Of a DNA stretch of 64,000 nt, positions 45,427 through 53,405 are shown one piece after another. The position numbers were made by a program, and so were the translations under genes. The stretch comes from Clostridiales bacterium (GTDB taxonomy: Bacteria; Bacillota; Clostridia; Oscillospirales; Acutalibacteraceae), in the NCBI GenBank assembly GCA_024690965.1, contig JAILOG010000009.1, positions 124,001 to 188,000 on the forward strand. The letters are read 5' to 3'. The notes under the pieces are model-generated. The model did not search any database and had not been told where the DNA came from. It saw only the letters and a program-made list of their open reading frames with translations. The first letter of the stretch is position 1; each line of letters opens with the position of its first letter.

Positions 45427-45805
45427 TTAGTTTTTTCTCCGTACATATCTGTTTTTTACCGGAAATATAATCATTCAAATCTTTTATTTCTTTTGAACGG
45501 TTGCGTATTGCGTGAATCCTTGCGTCTAACCGTTTCTTTTCTTCGTTTCTCATCTCTTGCGTTTCTCCGAGCCCCTCGGCCATGCCTTGCAAAAACAGCA
45601 TCAGAACATCCTTTACACCCATGTTCATTCCCGTTAATCTTAATGCAAATAACGCTATTGAGAATATCAGCAAAAGCATACCTAATATTCCCAATACATC
45701 CGTCCACACGCCGTCGAAACTGCAACCGGATTCAACTGCAAATAAAACTCTGATATTGCTCTCTTTTACTATAACCTTAAACTTCTTTATGATCAGTTCC
45801 TTCAT
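45356..45805 (-). CDS. Small membrane protein with C-terminal coiled coil
   Basis: This is a 149-residue protein. Hydrophobic residues of about 35-57 form one membrane helix, then about 60 charged residues form a coiled coil (ETQEMRNEEKKRLDARIH). The 3' end overlaps the start of the MDILRF gene copy by 71 bp, so the two are coupled. A fragment of this gene is repeated in front of the second MDILRF copy, showing that the pair was duplicated as a unit. The function is unknown and no convincing ribosome site is seen. Confidence 0.65.
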   Translation of the reverse strand: MKELIIKKFKVIVKESNIRVLFAVESGCSFDGVWTDVLGILGMLLLIFSIALFALRLTGMNMGVKDVLMLFLQGMAEGLGETQEMRNEEKKRLDARIHAIRNRSKEIKDLNDYISGKKQICTEKKLNGYIKICKFERYKNASPQYQLPL

Positions 45806-45858
45806 CGGTATTCACTTTATTTTTCTTCCACGGTAAAACGTCATCTGTTGCTTTAAAG

Positions 45859-45954
45859 TTATACACTGGCTTCTCTGATTTGTTCGATTGCTTTGTCTTC
45901 GACAACCTTAGCATAGCAAACGGCAGTATTCATTTTTCCTTGTATTTCAAACAT
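45859..45954 (-). pseudogene. N-terminal remnant of rtcB
   Basis: The 31-codon frame starts MFEIQGKMNTAVCYAKVVED, the characteristic start of the RtcB RNA ligase family (usually about 400 residues), and stops after EQIREASV. The rest of the gene is absent. RtcB joins 2',3'-cyclic phosphate to 5'-OH RNA ends. It lies between the PolC-like gene and the coiled-coil membrane protein and is a leftover of a deletion. Confidence 0.7.
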
Positions 45955-45967
45955 TATATTCACGCCT

Positions 45968-48424
45968 TTAAATTTTACTATTCTCAAAATGGGTGCAAAC
46001 TTTCACACCTCTGCATTTAGCTTCTTTTAGTATTGCACCTATCTCTTCATCATCCAAACAGTTTTTACAAACATCCATGTAAGTTTGATAGTATTCATTT
46101 GGATAATATAACTTGTACCATCCAAGTCTGACAGCATTAGTCATATAGGCGGCTGCGTGGGCTTTCGGAAACATATAGCGGATTTTTTTCAGGCTGTCGA
46201 TATACCACTGAGGCATGCCGTGTTCACGCATCATTATGATATGCTCATCTTTAAGCATACGGTTCCCCTTACCCTTTCTGACGATTTCCATAATCCTGAA
46301 TGCAGTTTTAATGTCGATTTCCTTGTCGGTCAGATCGTTCATAACATCATCCCGTGTGGCGACGACTTCGGAAATCGAACAAATACCCTCTTTGATTAAA
46401 TCCTGCGCATTGTCAGTCCACACATTGGTCCCGTGGGACAGGGCAGAGATTTTAATCAGCTCGGAAAAGTTTTTCGGCTGACAAATCTTAAGCATCTGCC
46501 GCACAAACGGTGTACCTAACTCCGGCAGAGACAGCGTGCCGGTATCGCAGTCAATTTCCTCAGCAGTTACACCGAGCGCATCAGGTGAAGTAAACAGACT
46601 GTATACCGCCGGATCGTTCATCGGAATATCATCGATTTTTACGCCGGTGTTTTTCTCTAAATGATGAATCATATCTTGAACGTTGTGTCCTAAAATATCC
46701 ATCTTCAAACAAGTATCACGAATATCATGGAAGTCAAAATGAGAGGAGATCTTACCGTTTTCTTTATCATTGGCGATATATTGCAGCGGTGTGAAATCTT
46801 CTGCGTCAAATTCATCCGGTACTATCAAAAGCCCTCCCGGGTGGCAACCGGTGGTTCGTTTTGCGCCGCTGATCCCCTGAGTAAGCAGAATGACTTCTTT
46901 TTCGCTTAACGACAAGTTTTTGTCTTGCGCATATTTATGGATGAGCGGGAGTGCATGTCTGTCCGAAAATGTTGAAACCGTGCTTGCAAAAAACACATGA
47001 TCTTCGCCAAACATGGATCGCAGATAATTTTGAGCAGACTGCTGATATTCACTTGCAAAGTTCAAGTCAATATCCGGTACCTTATCTCCGTAAAGGGAAG
47101 CAAAGCTTTCAAATGGAATCTTATGTCCGTCGTCTTTCATTTTTTCGGCGCAGACCGGGCAGTTTTTTGCAGGGAAATCGTACCCGGAGCCTACAGTGCC
47201 GTCTGTGAAAAATTCAGTATGTTTACACTTGGGGCATATGTAATGCGGCGGTAGCGGATTTACTTCGGTAATCCCCGCAAGAAAGGCGACAAGGGAAGAT
47301 CCGACTGAGCCTCTGGAACCGACATGATACCCGTGCGCTTCGGAATCCTCTACCAAGCGTTTTGCAATGACATAATATACGGCAAAGTCGTAATCAATGA
47401 TGGATTTTAGCTCAAGTTCAATTCGGTCATTCACAATCTTCGGCAGCGGATCGCCGTAAATATCCTTAGCGCGCAAATAGACGCAAGACTTTAATTCTTC
47501 GTCTGCGCCATCGATGTATGGCGGATATAATCCAAGCGTAATAGGTTGTAAATCATCCACCATATCGGCTATTCTGTTAGGATTTGTAACAACGACTTCT
47601 TGTGATTTTTCCTCGCCCAAATATGCAAATTCCGAAAGCATCTCTTCTGTGGTACGCAAAAAGAGCGGCGCACTATCATCTGCTGTTTCACATCCGTTTC
47701 CGTGCCTGAGTATACGTCGGTATATTTCATCTTCGGGATCGCAAAACGACGCATTCCCTGTCGCGCATACAGGGATATTCAATTCTTCGCCGATGTGTAT
47801 GACTGTGTGGGTTATTTTTCGTATCGTTTCGGCGTCAAGTCCGCTTTTATCAAATGAAAGCACAACATCTACCGGATGTATTTCAAGATAATCATAAAAC
47901 CTTGCGATCTTGCAAAGCTCATCAAATGGCTTTTCATTGGATATTGCGCGATAAAGCTCACCTGTCACGCCAGAGTCTCCGACGATTATGCCTTTCCTAA
48001 ACTCAGAAAGCTTTTCCTTTGTGATATAAGGTGTTTTATCGTGCAGATTTTCAATATGTGACCACGAAACGAGCTTGTACAGATTTTTAAGTCCTGTGTA
48101 GTTCTTCGCCAGTAAAACGATATTAAAGTGTTCCTCAGGCGATTGATAATAGAAATTAGCTTCCATACCGTAAATAATTTTAATCGGTTTCCCGTTTTCA
48201 GCCATTTCCCGCGCACTCCGGTATGCACCCGGGAAAGCCTGGACTACACCGTTATCGGTGACTGTAACGGCTTTATGTCCGAACTGTGCTGCGCGGGATA
48301 TGAGTGTTCCCGCTGACGGTACGCCGTCGTACTGTGACATATTCGTGCGCATATGCAGTTCGATTCGCTTTTCACCTGAGTTATCTTTCCGCTCTGCTTT
48401 TTCTTTATAAAGCTTATATTTCAT
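45968..48424 (-). CDS. Minimal PolC-like DNA polymerase with degenerate PHP domain
   Basis: This is an 818-residue relative of PolC (normally about 1430). It begins at the PHP domain; the N-terminal OB region is absent. The proofreading exonuclease that is inserted in the PHP domain of PolC is missing, and the sequence runs straight from YGMEAN to NIVLLAKN. PHP metal ligands are lost: HMRT instead of HLHS, TDNG instead of TDHA, GNAS instead of GNVH. The polymerase keeps GSRGSVGSS, the four-Cys zinc motif, PDIDLNF with two catalytic aspartates, KRTTG-HPGG, and KMDILG with the third. It ends just after KAHAAAY, without the C-terminal HhH region. It could be a repair, mobile-element or defence polymerase. 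AGGAGGTG sets the start. Confidence 0.9.
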   Translation of the reverse strand: MKYKLYKEKAERKDNSGEKRIELHMRTNMSQYDGVPSAGTLISRAAQFGHKAVTVTDNGVVQAFPGAYRSAREMAENGKPIKIIYGMEANFYYQSPEEHFNIVLLAKNYTGLKNLYKLVSWSHIENLHDKTPYITKEKLSEFRKGIIVGDSGVTGELYRAISNEKPFDELCKIARFYDYLEIHPVDVVLSFDKSGLDAETIRKITHTVIHIGEELNIPVCATGNASFCDPEDEIYRRILRHGNGCETADDSAPLFLRTTEEMLSEFAYLGEEKSQEVVVTNPNRIADMVDDLQPITLGLYPPYIDGADEELKSCVYLRAKDIYGDPLPKIVNDRIELELKSIIDYDFAVYYVIAKRLVEDSEAHGYHVGSRGSVGSSLVAFLAGITEVNPLPPHYICPKCKHTEFFTDGTVGSGYDFPAKNCPVCAEKMKDDGHKIPFESFASLYGDKVPDIDLNFASEYQQSAQNYLRSMFGEDHVFFASTVSTFSDRHALPLIHKYAQDKNLSLSEKEVILLTQGISGAKRTTGCHPGGLLIVPDEFDAEDFTPLQYIANDKENGKISSHFDFHDIRDTCLKMDILGHNVQDMIHHLEKNTGVKIDDIPMNDPAVYSLFTSPDALGVTAEEIDCDTGTLSLPELGTPFVRQMLKICQPKNFSELIKISALSHGTNVWTDNAQDLIKEGICSISEVVATRDDVMNDLTDKEIDIKTAFRIMEIVRKGKGNRMLKDEHIIMMREHGMPQWYIDSLKKIRYMFPKAHAAAYMTNAVRLGWYKLYYPNEYYQTYMDVCKNCLDDEEIGAILKEAKCRGVKVCTHFENSKI

Positions 48425-48460
48425 AGAAAAACACACCTCCTGTGTTTTAATTGTGACAAT

Positions 48461-48489
48461 ATAATACCATGAGTGATGTACTAATTTTG
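48461..48489 (-). promoter_or_regulatory. CATC-N8-TATTAT promoter ahead of the PolC-like gene
   Basis: On the minus strand, TTAGTACATC is followed by 8 bp and the -10 box TATTAT (48466-48461). There is no TTGACA-like -35 box. The same layout occurs at five other places in the accessory region. Confidence 0.6.
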
Positions 48490-48591
48490 GCACAGCAATT
48501 CAAAGCTCATGGATTTGCTTGTAAAAAATTGTTACAATAGCAATCCGAAAAGGGCATTTGAAATTAATATCTGAGATAACTGTAAAGCTTG

Positions 48592-48699
48592 CTATCCTGA
48601 CGGATAGGATAGTCGCGTATAGTAGTCGTCTGTTGAGATATTTTCTTCAAGGAAAGCCTCCCGCGCTTTCCGTTGCGGTGTCAGATCATTGTTATCAGC
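48592..48699 (-). pseudogene. Unassigned C-terminal coding remnant
   Basis: A 35-codon open stretch on the minus strand (ADNNDLTPQRKAREAFLEEN, then STDDYYTRLSYPSG and a stop) has the composition of a real protein end, with a stop just upstream and no start. The remaining parts of 48490-48971 show no gene, only AT-rich sequence and short hairpins. Confidence 0.35.
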
Positions 48700-48971
48700 T
48701 CATTTCTGAAAATTGAGCATAAGTAAAGACCGGCGGTTACTTGTCAGTCTAACTTCTGCTATGTAAATATATAGCGTTTTAAAAACTTTGTTCAAAAAAG
48801 GTGAGTGCAATATTCATATATGCAAATCCGGCGTTAATCTTACCTTCTGTATATATAATAGTGACTTTTTGCGATTTTTACTGAAATACCGCAACAGGTG
48901 AAAAAATGAAAAACACAATACGGAAATCTCTAAAATCTTAAAACATCTCAAAATCAATAAATTAATTTAAA

Positions 48972-50006
48972 CTATAACGCTGTATCTTCTTCGAGTCCGG
49001 CAAGGATAAGACCGCGTTTGCTGTAACGATTAAAACTGTACATTCGCGAGTAGCTTTCAGTCATTATTTGATGATATGCTGTTGCGCATAGACAGACATC
49101 TATCTTACCCTTCAAGAAATTACTTATCGGGATCAATGTTCTTGCCGGTCCGGTTAACTTCTCGTTGTAATACTCCAAATTCATATAGTTTGACATTCTT
49201 TCCGGAAATATATCTCCATTGGATGTCAAAAAATAACCCATTGCAAACATATCCGAATTATTTCCGTCTTGCCGTAAATGTGTTTTTAACCGTTCATTTT
49301 CAATACCTTCAAGGCAGATTACCGTGGTGACAAAAGGTCCCCCTGGCACAAAAGGATCATTATTATCAACATTAAAGAGGGGATCCCAAACAATATCTCC
49401 TTTTTTAAACGGCGTAGGAAATTCAAACCACAATCCTTTAAATACTCCGAAGAAAATGTCTGATTCTTCTTTATCCTCAATTCTATCGGGATCAATTTTT
49501 AACAAATCTATTTCAGAATTTAATTTCGCAAAGCTTCGTGAATCGGGTGCATCTATTTGTGTTTTTGTACAGCGAATTGAGACAATATCTTTATTTGATT
49601 TTTGGGTGGTTTTTTGCAGAGCGCAAAATAAGGAAAAAATGTTTGGATCATCGTATTTTGAGCCGTCCTTATATAAATAGCTAAATTGATATATGTAAGG
49701 ATTTTCATAATCAAATGTCTCTTTGATAGGACCGGCATAGAATTGTTTAATGTACTTATTCTCCAGTTCCATATATTTTCTCAAAAATAAATGCAGGCTT
49801 TCTTGATAAACAGTATTGGCACGCTCAGGTATTTCGCAGTCCGGCATCGTCTTTATCAGTTCTTCCCATGCATTATGCTTTTCTTTTATCGTAGCGTCTC
49901 TACACTGCCGGATAAGCCAAGCTGCCTCAAGCGAATTGAAGCGATAGCCGATACTGCTAAGATGCTTTCTTATATCTTTTGAATTTACGAATCTTAATAT
50001 ATCCAT
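48972..50006 (-). CDS. Intact MDILRF-family protein of unknown function
   Basis: This is a 344-residue soluble protein. Conserved blocks shared with the broken paralogue at 44402-45426 are MDILRFVNSKDIR, SLEAAWLIRQCRDATIKEKH, a tyrosine-rich middle (YLYKDGS), FPTPFKKGDIVWDP, GGPFVTT.ICL, MSNYMNLE.Y, and a C-terminal KRGLILAGLEE. The FPTPF-KGDIVWDP piece looks like a small beta-barrel. No family or enzyme motif is recognised. A GAGGTGAAA site precedes the ATG. Identity to the paralogue is highest at the 5' end and falls towards the 3' end. Confidence 0.8.
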   Translation of the reverse strand: MDILRFVNSKDIRKHLSSIGYRFNSLEAAWLIRQCRDATIKEKHNAWEELIKTMPDCEIPERANTVYQESLHLFLRKYMELENKYIKQFYAGPIKETFDYENPYIYQFSYLYKDGSKYDDPNIFSLFCALQKTTQKSNKDIVSIRCTKTQIDAPDSRSFAKLNSEIDLLKIDPDRIEDKEESDIFFGVFKGLWFEFPTPFKKGDIVWDPLFNVDNNDPFVPGGPFVTTVICLEGIENERLKTHLRQDGNNSDMFAMGYFLTSNGDIFPERMSNYMNLEYYNEKLTGPARTLIPISNFLKGKIDVCLCATAYHQIMTESYSRMYSFNRYSKRGLILAGLEEDTAL

Positions 50007-50037
50007 TTAGTTTCACCTCAGACAGTATTAATTTTTT

Positions 50038-50130
50038 GCCGGAAATATAATCATTCAAATCTTTTATTTCTTTTGAACGGTTGCGTATTGCGTGAATCCT
50101 TGCGTCTAACCGTTTCTTTTCTTTGTTTTC
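50038..50130 (-). pseudogene. Duplicated fragment of the coiled-coil membrane protein gene
   Basis: About 90 bp here are almost identical to 45457-45545, part of the gene at 45356-45805, including the ARIHAIRNRSKEIKDLND coding stretch. The fragment is cut off by the following gene. It shows that the second MDILRF copy arose with its upstream neighbour attached. Confidence 0.8.
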
Positions 50131-50137
50131 TGATTTT

Positions 50138-50626
50138 TTAGTATGTACCGAGTCTGATCGTTATCGTTGTATAAGCTCCGCAGTCGGGGCAAATGTATGT
50201 TTTATTGACCGGGTACCCGTATTCCGGCCCGGCTAAATGAGCTGTATCTCCTCCGTGGAGGCAACTGCTGCAAACAGGCATATATTGCACCATTGCGTCT
50301 GAAGAACCAATCGGAGTTGCGCTGACAACAATACAATTCTTTACATTAACTTCCGACCAAGGCTTATATGTGTACCATTTATTGGGAGTGATATTGCATA
50401 TTTTGGAATCTGCTTCGCTATGTTCTGATGTGTCAGAGGATGTATAGGAGGATGTGTCGGAGTAACTATAGTCATAATCATCAATTGATGAAGTATATTC
50501 TGAGGATGTTGTTTCCCAGGTGTCATAATAATTATTGCGTGTTTTTTTACTTGCGCACGCCGATACAGATACTGCAATCATCGTACATAATACAATTGCC
50601 AGTGCCTTTTTTAATGCTTTACTCAT
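50138..50626 (-). CDS. Small lipoprotein with zinc-ribbon-like C-terminus
   Basis: This is a 162-residue protein. A lipoprotein signal peptide ends in the lipobox VSAC (Cys at about 24). A Tyr/Ser/Asp/Thr-rich linker of about 50 residues follows. The C-terminal 80 residues contain VCSSC and YICPDCG, a pair of CxxC motifs that could bind zinc outside the cell. ATG at 50626 is chosen over the longer reading because it gives the signal peptide. Its promoter carries the CATC-N8-TATCAT layout. Confidence 0.8.
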   Translation of the reverse strand: MSKALKKALAIVLCTMIAVSVSACASKKTRNNYYDTWETTSSEYTSSIDDYDYSYSDTSSYTSSDTSEHSEADSKICNITPNKWYTYKPWSEVNVKNCIVVSATPIGSSDAMVQYMPVCSSCLHGGDTAHLAGPEYGYPVNKTYICPDCGAYTTITIRLGTY

Positions 50627-50687
50627 AGTTTTTATTCGACCTTTCTTTTTTTGAATATTTACGCCCTTTTTCCCTTGGTGCACTTGT

Positions 50688-50713
50688 ATGATAACATAAG
50701 TGATGTACCGAAA
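50688..50713 (-). promoter_or_regulatory. CATC-N8-TATCAT promoter ahead of the small lipoprotein gene
   Basis: On the minus strand: TTTTTCGGTACATC, 8 bp, TATCAT (50693-50688). The region 50714-50849 beyond it holds only a small perfect hairpin (TTGTAAAG/CTTTACAA, 50743-50761). Confidence 0.55.
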
Positions 50714-50849
50714 AAGGGATATGCAAACCAATATAATTTGTGTTGTAAAGAGGCTTTACAATGCGATCGCTTCATATCAAACAAATTACCACAACACATA
50801 GAATCATTCGCACTCAATTATTTCTCAAGGTGCTTATTGTAAGTGAAAG

Positions 50850-50877
50850 CCCCTGTCCGCTAAATTGCAGGCAGGGG
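50850..50877 (-). terminator. Probable terminator of the WYL/nuclease operon
   Basis: CCCCTG and CAGGGG pair around about 16 nt. On the minus strand CTTTCACTT follows, a weak T-run, 50 bp beyond the nuclease gene. Confidence 0.5.
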
Positions 50878-50928
50878 TGCGTAAATTAATGATATACTTT
50901 ACTATAAGCTTATATCGACTGAAACAAA

Positions 50929-52116
50929 TTATTGAGCAATATCTTCCAAGTATTTTCCAATATCAATTTTCCCTTCGTCTTTCCAATAGATCGAATAGGG
51001 CGTTTTATTCTCATAGGCTACATATCTCCAAAAGTATACATCTGAATCGGTGGATTCTTCCCACTTTTCTTTACCGCCGCTTTTTATCTCACATTCAGCA
51101 GTATCATTTAATTCTTGAGCAACAATATATAGATTCTTTTCAACTGCCAACCAAGCAACAGTTTTATTGTTTGATTTTTTTAACACTTTCAGAACACAGT
51201 ATTTATCTTTATCAAGATCATAATCTGAGATTTCATCTGATAGATTGTACTCATTCTCGTATCCGGTTATCCGTTTTTTTAAGTCAATCTGTTGTATCTT
51301 CTTTTTTATGTCTTTCGCATTATCAATTATGGCAAATAAGAATTCACAGTTATTTTTCCAAGATTCCCTTTCATCATTAAAGCCTAATGCGTTATACAAA
51401 GCATCACGAACGGTATTTGTTCTTTTCATTATTTCTATTTCCCCCTTGAACTGTTCAATCAAAAACATAGACACTTCATTATCATACTCTTGCCTTACAT
51501 AATTTAACCACCTAACAAAGTTATCGCTACTATAACTGATAGATTTATAGTTCTCTTCATTTATACATTCATTAGGCTTTTTCCCTGTAATGCTGTATTC
51601 ACTTGGTTTTCTCCCTGAAAGCGTTAAATAGTAAACGAGTTTTGGACCTTTAAGCTTTTTATCATCATAAAATCTATCACCAACAAAATAGTGTTTATAA
51701 TAATCATAGAGCTGAGATTGTTGATCTCCTGCGTTGATTTTCACTTCCATAGGGAAGATGTACAGGTTCTCTCCATCCTTGGCATATATAACAATATCAA
51801 CCCTTCGGGAGTTTTTAATTGTTTCCTCAAGAACCACACTAAATTCTTTGCAGTTTTCAATATCATCAAAAGAAAGCACATCTTTAATAAACATTTTAAC
51901 CGGTTTTGTATTTCCGCTGTGGAATTCACTGTTAAGTCTGCTTTTCGGGTCCAAAACATACCCCAAAAACCGACAAAACAAAACCTCTTTGTTTTCTATT
52001 TGCAATATTTCAAAAACATTAGGAAAACTTGTGTCTTGAATATTTTTGCCTTTTATTTCTTTAACAAACGTGTCCCTTGCAGATTTAAACAGCACCTGCA
52101 AACTATCCTTATCCAT
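50929..52116 (-). CDS. PD-(D/E)XK nuclease-superfamily protein in a WYL operon
   Basis: This is a 395-residue soluble protein. Residues of about 110-140 contain the nuclease core pattern RRVDIVIY...MEVKINAGDQQSQLYDYY: an aspartate, then E-x-K, then a Gln-rich helix, as in the PDDEXK_4 group. The C-terminal half is helical and ends in a beta-rich section. Such proteins are found as stand-alone defence or repair nucleases. Its start lies 14 bp beyond the end of the WYL regulator gene, so they form one operon, with the regulator probably controlling the nuclease. Confidence 0.82.
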   Translation of the reverse strand: MDKDSLQVLFKSARDTFVKEIKGKNIQDTSFPNVFEILQIENKEVLFCRFLGYVLDPKSRLNSEFHSGNTKPVKMFIKDVLSFDDIENCKEFSVVLEETIKNSRRVDIVIYAKDGENLYIFPMEVKINAGDQQSQLYDYYKHYFVGDRFYDDKKLKGPKLVYYLTLSGRKPSEYSITGKKPNECINEENYKSISYSSDNFVRWLNYVRQEYDNEVSMFLIEQFKGEIEIMKRTNTVRDALYNALGFNDERESWKNNCEFLFAIIDNAKDIKKKIQQIDLKKRITGYENEYNLSDEISDYDLDKDKYCVLKVLKKSNNKTVAWLAVEKNLYIVAQELNDTAECEIKSGGKEKWEESTDSDVYFWRYVAYENKTPYSIYWKDEGKIDIGKYLEDIAQ

Positions 52117-52130
52117 AGTTTTCTCTCCAA

Positions 52131-53165
52131 TTATACATCATATTTCTCCACCGCCTCAACAAGGCGGTTTTTTATTCTCTCTTTCAGCCCCTCCGGTGCC
52201 GTCACGGTTACATGCCCCGCATACTGCATCGCCCAGAACTCCATAGCCATGGGGCTTACCTTGACCGTGACTTTAAGCTGATCCTCGCCGTGCTTTGCGA
52301 TACGGATATCCTTACCGAACCAGTCGATTATCTGATCAATGATCGATTCATCGGCGATAAACTCCACCGTTTGTGGCTTATCTGAATACATATACGGAAG
52401 AGAAGCGGCTAATTCCTTGTAATCAATGCCGCTTTCATACCCCTTGACAGACGTAACAGGGGTAAGATTGTCGTCGGTAAGGGTCATGTTCGTTACGCGA
52501 TCTAAGCGATAGTATGTCATATCGCCCCATCGCTCGTTGAACGCCATAAGATAATAGCGCTGATTATGTAAAATGAGCTGATACGGGCTTACCAGATGCG
52601 TATGTGTCTTATGCAGTTTTTTGTCCGCGCCGTATTTGTTGTAGTCAAAGCGAAGCTGTTTGTTTTGCTCGATCGCTTCATCAACAAGTTCAATATTGTA
52701 AAATAACGACTGATTCTCCGTCTTGTTCCAATCGTTGACCGAATAAACGTGCTTTACATGAGAACGGAAATAATCGTTTGAAAGTCCGCACAGCTTTTTT
52801 ATCAAATCTGTGGTGTATTTTTCAGAAATATGCTTACTCGCGAGAACACCGTCTATCAAAACGCGAAGCTCGCTGTCGGTAAACTCATGGTTGAGGTAAA
52901 AATCCGAAAGGATATAACTTTCCTCATCCTCGCCGTCTTTATTTTTTATCATTCTGAGGGATTCGCTGTATTCTATGTCATACCCGAATTCAACAAGGTT
53001 CATAAGATTGCGTTTTACCGATTTTCGGTCGGTTTTCATGTCGTATTCCTTGTAGAGTATTTCGACAATATCATTTTGGCTGAGTCGGTGGTTTTCGTCG
53101 GTGTATTTCTTCAAAATATCGAGAATGTTAATTATAAGCATTTTTTTTGGCTGTTTTGTATACAT
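52131..53165 (-). CDS. WYL-domain transcriptional regulator of the nuclease operon
   Basis: This is a 344-residue protein. It has an N-terminal winged helix (about residues 10-70, including TDRKSVKRNLMNL), a WYL domain (about 160-235, LILHNQRYYLMAFNERWGDMTYYRLDRV), and a C-terminal WCX domain (about 255-344, VEFIADESIIDQIIDWFG). ATG at 53165 is preferred because it follows GAGGTG. WYL regulators commonly silence defence genes until nucleic-acid or nucleotide signals appear. A second, truncated copy of the same WCX end lies at 61364. Confidence 0.93.
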   Translation of the reverse strand: MYTKQPKKMLIINILDILKKYTDENHRLSQNDIVEILYKEYDMKTDRKSVKRNLMNLVEFGYDIEYSESLRMIKNKDGEDEESYILSDFYLNHEFTDSELRVLIDGVLASKHISEKYTTDLIKKLCGLSNDYFRSHVKHVYSVNDWNKTENQSLFYNIELVDEAIEQNKQLRFDYNKYGADKKLHKTHTHLVSPYQLILHNQRYYLMAFNERWGDMTYYRLDRVTNMTLTDDNLTPVTSVKGYESGIDYKELAASLPYMYSDKPQTVEFIADESIIDQIIDWFGKDIRIAKHGEDQLKVTVKVSPMAMEFWAMQYAGHVTVTAPEGLKERIKNRLVEAVEKYDV

Positions 53166-53223
53166 ATCTGTCACCTCTTGATTATTTTAGCAATTATTTT
53201 GTCGGATTTCAAGGAGTGATTAT

Positions 53224-53246
53224 ATAATACACAAGCAGATGGGATG
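53224..53246 (-). promoter_or_regulatory. CATC-N8-TATTAT promoter ahead of the WYL gene
   Basis: On the minus strand, CATC (ending at 53238) is followed by 8 bp and TATTAT (53229-53224). The upstream part (AAAACATCC) is less like the other five copies. Confidence 0.45.
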
Positions 53247-53299
53247 TTTTTGTACATGAAATAAAACCATAAAGCAGTTTTCAAGAATAGCTTTGAAAA

Positions 53300-53341
53300 C
53301 AAAAAGCCTTTGGGTTAAATGGTTATGCTCACCCGAAGGCT
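53300..53341 (-). terminator. Terminator of the propeller-like lipoprotein gene
   Basis: AGCCTTCGGGT and ACCCAAAGGCT pair with one mismatch. On the minus strand TTTTGTTTT follows. Confidence 0.75.
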
Positions 53342-53405
53342 GATTATTTTACTAAGCGCAAAGATGTCCTTCCTATCTATACACACTTATTTATATATAC
53401 CAATT

